Source of the DNA: Planctomycetota bacterium
GTDB taxonomy: Bacteria; Planctomycetota; PLA2
Assembly: GCA_021776735.1 (NCBI GenBank)
Contig: JAJFFH010000066.1
Location: 145,849-209,848 of the forward strand
Direction: 5' to 3'
DNA: 64,000 nucleotides
The notes beneath the pieces were generated by a model that worked only from the letters and a program-made list of their open reading frames with translations, had not been told where the DNA came from and did not search any database. The translations under genes were made by a program, and so were the position numbers. This document shows, piece after piece, positions 1 to 7,670 of this stretch (the first letter of the stretch is position 1; each line of letters starts with the position of its first letter).

Positions 1-810
1 GCTCGGCTCGCGCCCGTGGGCGAGTTCCAGGAGTTGCGCCGCCCGCGCGTGGCCACCGATGTCCCGCGCGCGCTCACTCGTCGCGATCAACTCATCGACG
101 GTGAGGCAGCGCGCGAGGCCACCGCTGACAAGTCGCGAGACGGAGACGAGCGTGTCGTAGAGCGACAAGCCCACCATGTCGCGCAACTCGTCGATGCACT
201 GGGGCTCGCCAAGATGATCGAAGACGTCAAGCACGGCCTGCGAGTTAGCCTCACGGTCCGGTGCCAGGCCCTCCTGCTGAATGAAGAACTCGTCGTTGCA
301 CGGGATGGTCTCCCGCAGACGCTCCATTTCGTCGAGCCGCCGAGCCGCTTCCAGGCAGAGGCTGGCTGGATCCATGAGGATGTCGGACAGCGGCGACTGG
401 GTCTCGGTGGCCTCCTGGCCATCGTAGAACGCGAACGAGCCCACCTCCCAGGCGAACGCCTCGAAGATCTCGTCCTCGGCGTGGTAGCGGAGGGTCCGAT
501 TCAGCTCCTCTTCGTCGATCTTGCCGGACTCGACCAGGAGCTGCCCAATCGGGCGGTACTCCTTTTTTTGTTCGAGCAGCAGGATCTCGATGTCCTGCGT
601 CGTAATCCGTCCCCGCTTGACGAAAATCTCGCCCAGACGCAGAGGCCGAAACGAGCGGGCGAAGAACACGCGTACCCCCTCCGGGGAGATGTGGATCTTC
701 TTCGCACAGCCCTCGCGCTGGAGTACCAGCACGCCGGTCTGCTTGTTCTGACTCAACGTCTGAAAGACGTCGAACAGACTGATGTTGTTGAGGTCGCCCT
801 TGAAGGCCAT
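1..810 (-). CDS. DUF4388 (PATAN-like) domain protein, C-terminus cut by window edge
   Basis: 270 codons are visible; the frame is still open at the left edge. The start chosen is the ATG at 808-810, giving an N-terminus MAFKGDLNNISLFDVFQTLS, which is the typical opening of DUF4388 domains. A second block (PIGQLLVESGKIDEEELNRT, then EIFEAFAWEVGSFAFYDG) matches the family pattern in which a short helical repeat is followed by an 'E-x-F-W-x-x-G-x-F-x-F' segment. DUF4388 proteins occur in signalling and gliding networks of Myxococcota, Planctomycetota and related bacteria; their biochemical role is not settled. The gene lies 81 bases downstream of mtnA on the same strand and may be cotranscribed, although no functional link is obvious. 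Confidence 0.8.
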   Translation of the reverse strand, partial: MAFKGDLNNISLFDVFQTLSQNKQTGVLVLQREGCAKKIHISPEGVRVFFARSFRPLRLGEIFVKRGRITTQDIEILLLEQKKEYRPIGQLLVESGKIDEEELNRTLRYHAEDEIFEAFAWEVGSFAFYDGQEATETQSPLSDILMDPASLCLEAARRLDEMERLRETIPCNDEFFIQQEGLAPDREANSQAVLDVFDHLGEPQCIDELRDMVGLSLYDTLVSVSRLVSGGLARCLTVDELIATSERARDIGGHARAAQLLELAHGREPS

Positions 811-891
811 CGCGCTTGCACCGGTCCCCCGCGGACCGGATTCCGGCCTCTTATCGGCCTCAAACCGAGACGGACTGAAGCGCGACCGGAC

Positions 892-1875
892 CTACGAACC
901 ACCGATGGCAGCAACGATTTCGGCCTCAACGGCCGGGATTACCCCCGTATCGACGATCAGGGACGTGACGAGGGCGGCCGGTGTGATGTCGAAAGCGGGG
1001 CTGTAGACGCAAACCCCTTCAGGAGCGGTTCTTACGCCGAATCCCTCGGTGACTTCGGCTGCCGACCGCTCCTCGATCGGGATGGCCGCGCCATTCGGGC
1101 AGTTCAGGTCGAATGTCGATCGCGGTGCGGCCACATAGAACGGCACGTCGTGGGCCCGAGCGGCCAGTGCCACCGCGTAGGTCCCGATCTTGTTGGCCAC
1201 ATCCCCGTTTCGGGCAATCCGGTCCGCGCCGACCACGACCGCATCGACGCGTCCGGATGCCATCAGCGACGCGGTAACGGAGTCGGCGATGAGCGTGACA
1301 TCGACGCCGGCATGCTGGAGTTCGTAGGCGGTTAACCGGGCTCCCTGGAGCAGCGGCCTCGTCTCACAGGCAATGACGGCGATGCTTTTTCCGCCTTCCA
1401 CGGCAGCGTAGATGACCCCTAAGGCCGTGCCGTAGCCGGCCGTCGCCAGCGAACCGGCGTTGCAGTGGGTCAAGACGCTGCTCGTTTGCCCCAGCAGCGC
1501 GGCGCCATATCGGCCGATGGCGTGGCACGCCGCCTCGTCTTCCTCGCGAATTGCGTCGGCCTCGGCGAAGAGGTCGCCGCCGCGCGAGATGCACCGGAGC
1601 ATGCGATCGACCGCCCAAGAGAGGTTGACCGCGGTCGGCCGAGCCGCGGCGATCCGAGCTGCCCAGCCCAGCGGATCGTCGGCGAGCCACATCGCATACG
1701 CCCCGGCGACCCCAATCGCCGGCGCCCCGCGAACTCGCAGCGACTGAATGGCCTCGATGATCTGCGCGGGATCCTTGAGCGTGATCCACACCTGCTCGCC
1801 GGGCAGTCGGGTCTGATCAAGAATCTCAACCCGCCGAGCAGCGGAATCGACACGAAAAGGACGCACGATCTCCAT
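892..1875 (-). CDS. mtnA: S-methyl-5-thioribose-1-phosphate isomerase
   Basis: 327 residues, a normal length for MtnA, which isomerises methylthioribose-1-phosphate to methylthioribulose-1-phosphate in the cytosolic methionine salvage pathway. Visible hallmarks are the N-terminal RVRGAPAIGVAGAYAM segment, the catalytic cysteine motif LTHCNAGSLATAGYGTALG, the ETRPLLQGARLTAYEL segment and the catalytic aspartate motif VVVGADRIARNGDVANKIGT. The ATG at 1873-1875 is a well-supported start. Just before ETRPL the chain reads GGKSIAVIAC, encoded by a degenerate copy of the dispersed repeat. No other salvage genes are adjacent. The family is closely related to eIF2B-like proteins, but the motifs fit MtnA well. 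Confidence 0.95.
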   Translation of the reverse strand: MEIVRPFRVDSAARRVEILDQTRLPGEQVWITLKDPAQIIEAIQSLRVRGAPAIGVAGAYAMWLADDPLGWAARIAAARPTAVNLSWAVDRMLRCISRGGDLFAEADAIREEDEAACHAIGRYGAALLGQTSSVLTHCNAGSLATAGYGTALGVIYAAVEGGKSIAVIACETRPLLQGARLTAYELQHAGVDVTLIADSVTASLMASGRVDAVVVGADRIARNGDVANKIGTYAVALAARAHDVPFYVAAPRSTFDLNCPNGAAIPIEERSAAEVTEGFGVRTAPEGVCVYSPAFDITPAALVTSLIVDTGVIPAVEAEIVAAIGGS

Positions 1876-1920
1876 CGCCCCAAGTTACCGCCCCGAGTCG
1901 CGGGCACCGCCAAACGACCA

Positions 1921-2020
1921 GCCCGGTACGGTGCCGGGTAATCCTGCCGCATTCAACTCCCCGGCACGCCCCTCCGGTACGGGTGCCTGCCCGGTACGGG
2001 TGCCAGGTAATCCTGCCGCA
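1921..2020. repeat. Imperfect direct repeat in intergenic region
   Basis: Two near-identical copies of about 31 bases lie at 1921-1951 and 1989-2020. They share GCCCGGTACG at the left and GGTAATCCTGCCGCA at the right, and the second copy has one extra G. Between them (about 1974-1988) is a partial third copy, CCGGTACGGGTGCC. The block fills most of the 217-base gap between the divergent mtnA and ZIP genes. No function is evident; it could be a repeat-associated element or a promoter-region duplication. Confidence 0.7.
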
Positions 2021-2092
2021 AATCGCCGCCGAGCCGCCACCGTTCTGAGAACGAACTCTCAATAGTTGGGGCCGGGGCGTATCCTGCCTCGG

Positions 2093-2926
2093 ATGTCGCC
2101 GACTGTGGCCACGCTCCTTTCCGTCGGCGCGATCAGCCTGGTTTCGTTGGCGGGGGTGGCGGCGCTGGGCCTCAGTGCGCGGCGCCTGCGGGGCATCCTG
2201 TTGCCGTTGGTCGCGCTGGCGGCGGGCGCCATGCTCGGCGACGCGTTCTTGCACCTGCTGCCTCAAGCGGTCGAGGGTGCGGGGGGACTGACGCGCGGGG
2301 TATCTCTGGCGGTGCTCGCCGGGATGGGCGCGTTCCTGGTGCTCGAGAAGGTGATCCACTGGCAGCACAGCCACGAGCCGTGCGAGGAGGTCCACGTTCA
2401 CCCGATCGGGGTGATGAACCTGGTCGGCGACGCCTTTCACAACCTGATCGACGGCGTCCTGATCGCCGCCGCGTACCTGGGGGGCGGCATCGAGTCGGGC
2501 CTGACCGTGACCGTGGTGGTCGCGCTGCACGAGATTCCCCAAGAGCTTGGCGACTTCGCCATCCTGATCCACGCCGGATTCACGCCGCGCCGCGCGCTGT
2601 TTTTCAACATGCTCTCCGCATTGGCCGCCGTGCTCGGCGCCGTCCTCGTCATCCTCATCGGCGAGCACGCGCAGGAGTACCTGCAATGGATGCTGCCGTT
2701 CACGGCCGGCGCCTTCATCTACATCGCCGCGTCGGACCTGATCCCCGAGATCCGCAAGGAACAGTCGTACAAGAAGGGCCTCACGCTCCTCGCCGCATTC
2801 GCCGCGGGCATCATCCTGATCCTCGCCATGGAAGCCGGCCACGATCACGACCACGATCACGACCACGAATCCGACGGCTGCGCCCCAAGCCACGATCAAA
2901 ATGACCACGACCACGACCACGACTGA
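2093..2926 (+). CDS. ZIP family divalent metal transporter
   Basis: 277 residues with about seven or eight hydrophobic segments. The conserved ZIP histidines lie in membrane segments IV and V: NLVGDAFHNLIDGVLIAAAY and VALHEIPQELGDFAILIHAG. ZIP proteins move zinc or related divalent metals into the cytoplasm. The protein ends in a metal-binding tail of alternating His-Asp repeats (about residues 249-277). Such histidine-rich stretches are common in ZIP proteins, but in most they lie in the loop between segments III and IV, so the C-terminal position is less usual. The ATG at 2093 is preferred over an upstream TTG because it begins directly before the first membrane helix. A dispersed-repeat copy lies 28 bases after the stop. 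Confidence 0.9.
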   Translation: MSPTVATLLSVGAISLVSLAGVAALGLSARRLRGILLPLVALAAGAMLGDAFLHLLPQAVEGAGGLTRGVSLAVLAGMGAFLVLEKVIHWQHSHEPCEEVHVHPIGVMNLVGDAFHNLIDGVLIAAAYLGGGIESGLTVTVVVALHEIPQELGDFAILIHAGFTPRRALFFNMLSALAAVLGAVLVILIGEHAQEYLQWMLPFTAGAFIYIAASDLIPEIRKEQSYKKGLTLLAAFAAGIILILAMEAGHDHDHDHDHESDGCAPSHDQNDHDHDHD

Positions 2927-2953
2927 CGATGGCGTGAGTGAAGCCGGAGGGAA

Positions 2954-2971
2954 GCAAACGGACGGCGATGT
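2954..2971 (+). repeat. Dispersed 18-base repeat, copy with exact core
   Basis: GCAAACGGACGGCGATGT, identical to the consensus at all 18 positions. Intergenic, just downstream of the ZIP transporter. Confidence 0.9.
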
Positions 2972-3033
2972 TCGCTCCGATGGGATTTGGGAGGTGCCGG
3001 GTTCCCGCACCGTCATTCGATAGGGATCAGGAG

Positions 3034-3468
3034 ATGCATGCCACACTGACGCTCAAGACCAATCTCCTTCTCAGCGCATGCTGGGGTGTCATCGCGGGGC
3101 TGTCCTCTCTTGGAGCCCAGGTCCGTTCCGTTATTGCGGCAGGCGTGGCCGTGGCGTTTGGATTGGCCTGCGGCTTTCTTCAGGGGCGCAGTCTCCAAGC
3201 GGAGTCAGGCGCGTTTCTCAAGGCGGAAACAGCCATCGCGGTCCGCCAGGTTTTCATGAGTACATCCGCCGGCAAGGTAGCGATCCATCTTCAGTGGGTC
3301 GGCGTCGCACTCCTCGCCCGCCGCGGACGCGGTCACCGCGCCTCCTACTTCGCCACGCGGGCGTGCCAGAACTTTTCCCAGCGCGGATCCTTGCGGCAGA
3401 GTGCCAGGGCCGGGTCCTGTGACAGTTCGCCTTTCGTGGCCGGCATACCGTCCTTGAAGGCGGCGTAG
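3034..3468 (+). CDS. Possible small membrane protein, uncertain
   Basis: An open frame of 144 codons starting ATG after a purine-rich AGGAG. The first 45 residues hold two hydrophobic stretches (NLLLSACWGVIAGLSSLGA and SVIAAGVAVAFGLACGFLQG), which looks like a real two-helix membrane protein. The last 40 or so residues are basic and low in character, and the frame runs about 120 bases into the 3' end of the gene on the other strand. That overlap suggests a decayed or truncated gene. No family is recognised. It could equally be a chance frame upstream of which the repeat at 2954 sits. Confidence 0.35.
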   Translation: MHATLTLKTNLLLSACWGVIAGLSSLGAQVRSVIAAGVAVAFGLACGFLQGRSLQAESGAFLKAETAIAVRQVFMSTSAGKVAIHLQWVGVALLARRGRGHRASYFATRACQNFSQRGSLRQSARAGSCDSSPFVAGIPSLKAA

Positions 3469-4367
3469 AGGGCGGCGAAGGCCTGGTCGAGTTCCTGGAT
3501 GGGGGCGGCGCAGCGGGCGATTTCGTATTGGGCGGTGCGTCTTTGGCGTGGATTGGTCGCCACGCGCGCGGCGCGTCCGTAGGCCTCGATGGCTTCGCGT
3601 GGGTGTTGACCCAGCGCGAGCGCGCGGCCGTGGTGAAAGTGCACCTGCCATCGCTCCTCGGCCGTGAGGGCCGGGTTCTTGGCATCGGCGTTCTTGGACT
3701 CGCTGGCGGCCTTGGCCGCGCGGCGCAGGATCGCCGCGGCGATGTCCGGGATCGGGTCGCGCACGAGGTAGTACAGGCCGCCCGTGAGCAGCGTCTTCGG
3801 ATGCAGCGTGGGCTGGCGCGTCTTCATGGACGCGCGCACGCAGCGCAGTCCGTAACCGGGCTCGATACGCGGCAGATGCAGCGCCGCCAGCGCGCGCGCG
3901 ATCCGCTTGTCGGAGCCGGGCGCCGCGTCGTCGAGCCACGCGTGGACCTCGAAACACTGATGCTTGTTGCGCGGATAGAACGCGCGTCCGTGCGGCTGCG
4001 CGAAGACTCCAAGGTGGTTCTTCACGTAGAGCAGAACGGCGCGCGGCCGGGTCTTCACCACCACGTCGCGAATCTTGGTCTTGTTCTTGGCGTTTGCCCC
4101 GAGTTCCCCAAGCAATTCCGCGCGCACGGCGTCGCGCCACTGCTCGCCCGTGCGGGGCTGCGCGCTCTCGTGGACGGCAATCTCGATCCGCATCCGCGCG
4201 CCAACGTGGCCGCTGAACAACACGCCGGGTCGCGACACGTCGAAGGCCTTGCCGACTCCGGCGAGCTTGTACGAAAACCCCCAAGTGCGATCGACGACAT
4301 CCTCGCCGCGCGCAGCGCCGCAAAAAAGCATCGCCGTTATGAGCCACGTCAGGGCACGCCGCCGCAC
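3345..4367 (-). CDS. Secreted protein of unknown function
   Basis: 340 residues beginning with a classical signal peptide (MRRRALTWLITAMLFCGAARG, cleavage expected around residue 21). The mature part starts GEDVVDRTWGFSYKLAG and contains a region with TPR-like character near residues 240-300 (HHGRALALGQHPREAIEAYG, then YEIARCAAPIQELDQAF). No catalytic motif is recognised. It is the last gene of a tight leftward cluster; only 3 bases separate it from the lipoprotein gene upstream. It probably acts in the periplasm or at the cell surface. Confidence 0.75.
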   Translation of the reverse strand: MRRRALTWLITAMLFCGAARGEDVVDRTWGFSYKLAGVGKAFDVSRPGVLFSGHVGARMRIEIAVHESAQPRTGEQWRDAVRAELLGELGANAKNKTKIRDVVVKTRPRAVLLYVKNHLGVFAQPHGRAFYPRNKHQCFEVHAWLDDAAPGSDKRIARALAALHLPRIEPGYGLRCVRASMKTRQPTLHPKTLLTGGLYYLVRDPIPDIAAAILRRAAKAASESKNADAKNPALTAEERWQVHFHHGRALALGQHPREAIEAYGRAARVATNPRQRRTAQYEIARCAAPIQELDQAFAALYAAFKDGMPATKGELSQDPALALCRKDPRWEKFWHARVAK

Positions 4368-4370
4368 GGG

Positions 4371-4712
4371 CTAGTGATCCTTCGCCATCTCGGCGTCCAT
4401 CATCGGAGGCCGGCTGGGGTCGTCGAGGTACTCCTGCTGCCGCACGTCCACCTCGTGTTGCGTGCACTCGCGGGCCACGTACTGGCCATTCTTGAGCTTG
4501 ACGGTTTCCCTGGTCACGAGGTCGCGAAACGTGATGAATCCTGCCGCCTCGCTGTGCAGGGTGCGACCCTCGTAGGCGTAGTAGACCCGCCCGTTCGGCA
4601 CAACGACGCGGAGATACGGCGAAGGCGGAGTCGTGCGGCAGCCCGCAACGGGAACGAGAAGAGCCACGAGACAGGCAAGGACGGCGATGCTTTTGGGAGG
4701 GGGGCGGCGCAT
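4371..4712 (-). CDS. Small lipoprotein
   Basis: 113 residues with a signal peptide and a lipobox (LLVPVAGC, lipidated Cys near residue 25). The mature part (CRTTPPSPYLRVVVPNGRVY) continues as a compact beta-rich region and ends in a charged tail. No family is recognised. A one-mismatch copy of the dispersed repeat encodes the KSIAVLAC part of the signal peptide. The gene lies 8 bases downstream of the 98-residue gene and 3 bases upstream of the secreted protein, so all three are probably one transcript. Confidence 0.7.
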   Translation of the reverse strand: MRRPPPKSIAVLACLVALLVPVAGCRTTPPSPYLRVVVPNGRVYYAYEGRTLHSEAAGFITFRDLVTRETVKLKNGQYVARECTQHEVDVRQQEYLDDPSRPPMMDAEMAKDH

Positions 4713-4720
4713 GGGATCGG

Positions 4721-5017
4721 CTACAGGAAAGTCAGGTTGAGGGACTTGGTTTCGATGACGAAGGCGCCCGGGGCGTCGTCGGAGAGATCGAGCGGATCAT
4801 CGGACCGCAGCACGAACATGAAGTTGTCATAGCTGGTCACGTAGGCGTGCTTCTTAAGCCAGAGCATGCCGATCCGACCGGTGAGAATCGTCGGATGCTC
4901 GCGCGAGCGGATGATTGTCCGAAAGGTCTCCTCGTCGACCTCGACGACGGACAACTGCGCCTTGATCGCGAGGATCTTCGCGTATTGCTGGTTCGAACCG
5001 GGCATGACCATCGTCAT
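4721..5017 (-). CDS. Hypothetical 98-residue protein
   Basis: No signal peptide and no recognised domain. The chain (for example QQYAKILAIKAQLSVVEVDE and RIGMLWLKKHAYVTSYDNFM) looks like a small mixed alpha/beta cytoplasmic protein. The start could be either the first ATG or an internal ATG at 5005 (MPGSNQ). Tight spacing to the next two genes and 45 bases to the S41 gene upstream place it in the same leftward cluster. Confidence 0.6.
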   Translation of the reverse strand: MTMVMPGSNQQYAKILAIKAQLSVVEVDEETFRTIIRSREHPTILTGRIGMLWLKKHAYVTSYDNFMFVLRSDDPLDLSDDAPGAFVIETKSLNLTFL

Positions 5018-5062
5018 CGTTCCCCGGATTCTAGCCGTGCCCGTCGAGACTGTTCAACGATG

Positions 5063-6284
5063 TCAGGGGGCCCGGAGAATCCGGAGCGCGCGGTCGAGAG
5101 CGTCGCCTTTTTCCTCGACGTGACCGCGGGCACCCCGTGTCGGCAACCCGACCGTAGTGACACCGTCGAGCACGCGCATCATCATCACGAATCCCTCGGC
5201 GGAGCTGACAGTGTGCGGTCCCTGCAGCACGCAGATGCGGCGGCCGGGCCGCGCACGCCGTGTGCCGATGAGCACGCGATTCTGAGCCGGCCAGAACCCA
5301 CAGCCCGGGCGCGTCGGGTCGCGCACCTGGCTCTTGGCGTAGGCGATCCGCTTGCCGGTCAGCCGCGCCGCGATGCGGCGTCCGAGCATTTCGTTGCCGC
5401 CGCCGTTGGGCCGCACGTCGAGGATCGCGCGCGGCGCCTCGAGGACCGGACGCGGCCTTTCGAGCAGTGCGTCGAATCCCCGTGCACGAAAGTTCGCGAC
5501 GCGGGTGTAGCCGATCGTGCCGATCCAGCCGACGAGATGGCCGTCGCGTTCGTAACGTGATCTTGGTCAGGCGGGCTCGATCCGTCGCTACGTTCCAGTT
5601 TTGGGGGGCGCGGGGGCGTGGCCCCCTGGGCACCTCGCCGCGCGGCGTGCGGATCCAGACGTGCAGGTCGCCGAGCGCGCGGAGCATGGGTTCGAGGCCG
5701 CCCTTGCCCGGCTTGCGAACGTCGAGAAAGGGATAGGTGCGGTCGAAGTGCAGCCGCAGCGCCCGGCACGCGAACGCGTCGGTGTTGCGTGCGACTTCAA
5801 CACGTACGTCGTCGAACCGGAGCGTGCCGGTCATGGACAGGATCAGGACGATGCGCGCGCGCTTCGTGCCCTTCGGTGCGAGGGCGTGGCAATGCAGGTC
5901 GATCCAGTCTCGGGTGCCGAACACGAGCGGCGTCATCGCGGCGCCAAGCCGCTGCCCCCGGGCCCCTTCGAAAAACACCGCCGCGTTGGCGTTGCGATAC
6001 TGGTCGTTCTCATGGCGCACGTTGTCCGACTTCATGCGCACGGTCAGGAGCACGCGCTGCCCGGGCGCGCACGCAACGGTCTGCGAGAGCATTGGCCAGC
6101 GCCGGTCGCCGGTTCTTGCGACAAAGCGCGCCGCGCCCCCGTCCGCCGTGACCACTGCCGCCGCGACCGCCGCTGCTGTGCCCCGCGAACCGCGCATCGC
6201 GCCGTTTGCCTTGATCCATCCCTTCAGTCCGTTATCGAATCCGGGATTCTCGAGTGCGACCAGAAGCAGCAGAAGCGTCGTCAT
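5063..6284 (-). pseudogene. S41-family (tail-specific) peptidase, frameshifted
   Basis: The N-terminal part begins MTTLLLLLVALENPGFDNG with a short hydrophobic leader. It continues through a jelly-roll-like region and the S41 segment HFDRTYPFLDVRKPGK to DRARLTKIT. At about 5553 the frame must shift by one base, since an extra T at CGTTACG breaks the chain. In the new frame the text resumes as YERDGHLVGWIGTIGYTRVA and runs to the S41 core LDVRPNGGGNEMLG and the nucleophile region GPHTVSSAEGFVMMM. The end is also unusual: after GLPTRGARG it jumps to GDALDRALRIL, as if an internal piece were missing. The start overlaps the DinB-like gene by ATGA. Either the gene is decaying or the frameshift is a sequence error. 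Confidence 0.75.
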
Positions 6285-6793
6285 TCGAGAGCCGCGTCGT
6301 CGTAGAACGCGATGCCGTGTTCGGGCCCGCCGCGCGCCTTGGCGATCCATACGATCTGGCCGGCGTGCCAGGAAAAGTGCTCAACGACGTGGTAGATCGC
6401 GCGCAGCGGGGTTGTCGAAAAGCCCTGGATCTCCAGCGGCTCGTCGAGGCGGTCACGCGGGAACTCGTCGATGACCCGGCACGCCGCGCGCGCGGTTTTC
6501 TCAAGAGCAGGCCACGGATCGGCGCCATCTCGTTCCGAGAACTCCGCCGAGCGGCCGCGGTCGTCCGCGGCGCCGCCGAGCCCGTGCAGAATCCACTGGC
6601 GCACGTTGCCCTCAAGGTGCAGCAGCAGATTTCCGGCGCTGTTGCAGTTTTCGTGCGGCCGCCACCAGAGGGCATCGCCGTCCGTGTGCTGTTTGCCCGC
6701 TTCGGCGCCTTTCGCGCACCGGAGCACGTCCACGGCCGTTTTCAGGCGCGGGAGGTATTCCCGGAGGTACGCAGCGCTGTCCGTAAGAAACAT
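6281..6793 (-). CDS. DinB-like / DUF1572 family protein
   Basis: 170 residues. The sequence shows the DUF1572 pattern: WWRPHENCNSAGNLLLHLEG, then NVRQWILHGLGG, then histidines in YHVVEHFSWHAGQIVWIAK that would complete the metal site of the four-helix DinB fold. These proteins are thought to be small thiol- or metal-dependent enzymes of poorly known substrate. A copy of the dispersed repeat encodes QHTDGDA just before the conserved WWRP. The start is only 19 bases from the divergent PhzF-like gene, and the stop overlaps the S41 start by ATGA. Confidence 0.8.
   Translation of the reverse strand: MFLTDSAAYLREYLPRLKTAVDVLRCAKGAEAGKQHTDGDALWWRPHENCNSAGNLLLHLEGNVRQWILHGLGGAADDRGRSAEFSERDGADPWPALEKTARAACRVIDEFPRDRLDEPLEIQGFSTTPLRAIYHVVEHFSWHAGQIVWIAKARGGPEHGIAFYDDAALE
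6672..6689 (-). repeat. Dispersed 18-base repeat, copy with exact core
   Basis: Core ACGGACGGCGATG on the minus strand, inside the DinB-like gene, where it encodes HTDGDA in frame. Confidence 0.85.
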
Positions 6794-6812
6794 CGCCGAT
6801 TAGATTACACGT

Positions 6813-7670
6813 ATGCAGCCGCTCCCGCTCTTTCAGGTCGACGCCTTCACCGACGAGCCGTTCGCGGGCAACCCCGCCGCCGTCGTCATTCTCGATGCAC
6901 CGCGCCCTGACGCGTGGCTGCAATCGCTCGCGGCGGAGAACAACCTGTCGGAGACCGCGTACCTGTTGCGCGAGGACGACGCCTGGCGGCTGCGCTGGTT
7001 CACGCCGAGGGTCGAAGTCGATCTGTGCGGTCACGCGACGCTTGCCGCGGCGCATGTACTGGCGACGGAGGGAGTCCGCGCGAAAGGGCCGGCGTATCAC
7101 GCGGCGGGTCCTCGCCAGGCAGGGACGGACCGCGATGCTTTTTCGTTTCGCACGCGGAGCGGGGAGCTCGCCGCGGTGGTGCGCTCCGACCGATGGATCG
7201 AGTTGGACTTTCCGGCGGCGATGCCGGTGGCCGAACCCGTACCGCCGGAGCTGCTGACGGCCCTGGGCGGCGACGGCGGGATCGACACGGTGTGGTCGGG
7301 TGTGGTGGGGCACTTTCGGTTGATCGAAGTGGCCTCGCCCGAGATCGTGAGCGAACTTGCGCCGGACTTTGCGGCGGTCGCGGCGGCGGACGAGCGCAGT
7401 CCGCTCGTGACCGCGCAAGGCGGCCCGGACGACTTCGTGTCGCGGTTTTTTGCGCCGCGGGTCGGTATCGACGAGGATCCCGTGACCGGTTCCGCGCATT
7501 GCGTCCTCGCGCCGTACTGGTCCGAGCGGCTCGGGCGAACCGAACTTGTGGGGTATCAGGCGTCGGCGCGCGGCGGCACCGTTCGAACGCGCGTCGCGGG
7601 CGAGCGGGTGTTTCTCTCGGGGCAAGCGGTTACGGTGATGCGGGGCCAACTATGCGAATCACTTTCCTAG
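6813..7670 (+). CDS. PhzF-like isomerase family protein
   Basis: 285 residues, the usual PhzF-family length. The opening FQVDAFTDEPFAGNPAAVVI, the catalytic-glutamate segment ENNLSETAYLL, RWFTPRVEVDLCGHATLAAA and the C-terminal GIDEDPVTGSAHCVLAPYW are all family hallmarks. PhzF isomerises a phenazine precursor; most homologues, like this one, act on unknown substrates, since no phenazine genes are nearby. A variant of the dispersed repeat encodes GTDRDAFSF in the middle. The 3' end overlaps the next gene by 19 bases. Confidence 0.9.
   Translation: MQPLPLFQVDAFTDEPFAGNPAAVVILDAPRPDAWLQSLAAENNLSETAYLLREDDAWRLRWFTPRVEVDLCGHATLAAAHVLATEGVRAKGPAYHAAGPRQAGTDRDAFSFRTRSGELAAVVRSDRWIELDFPAAMPVAEPVPPELLTALGGDGGIDTVWSGVVGHFRLIEVASPEIVSELAPDFAAVAAADERSPLVTAQGGPDDFVSRFFAPRVGIDEDPVTGSAHCVLAPYWSERLGRTELVGYQASARGGTVRTRVAGERVFLSGQAVTVMRGQLCESLS

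Noticed and set aside
16..1335. Long plus-strand open frame opposite DUF4388 and mtnA
   Set aside because: Antisense to two well-supported genes with conserved motifs; its composition is the shadow of G+C-rich codons.
6813..7670. PhzF-like gene as a phenazine cluster
   Set aside because: No other phenazine genes; family members mostly have other substrates.
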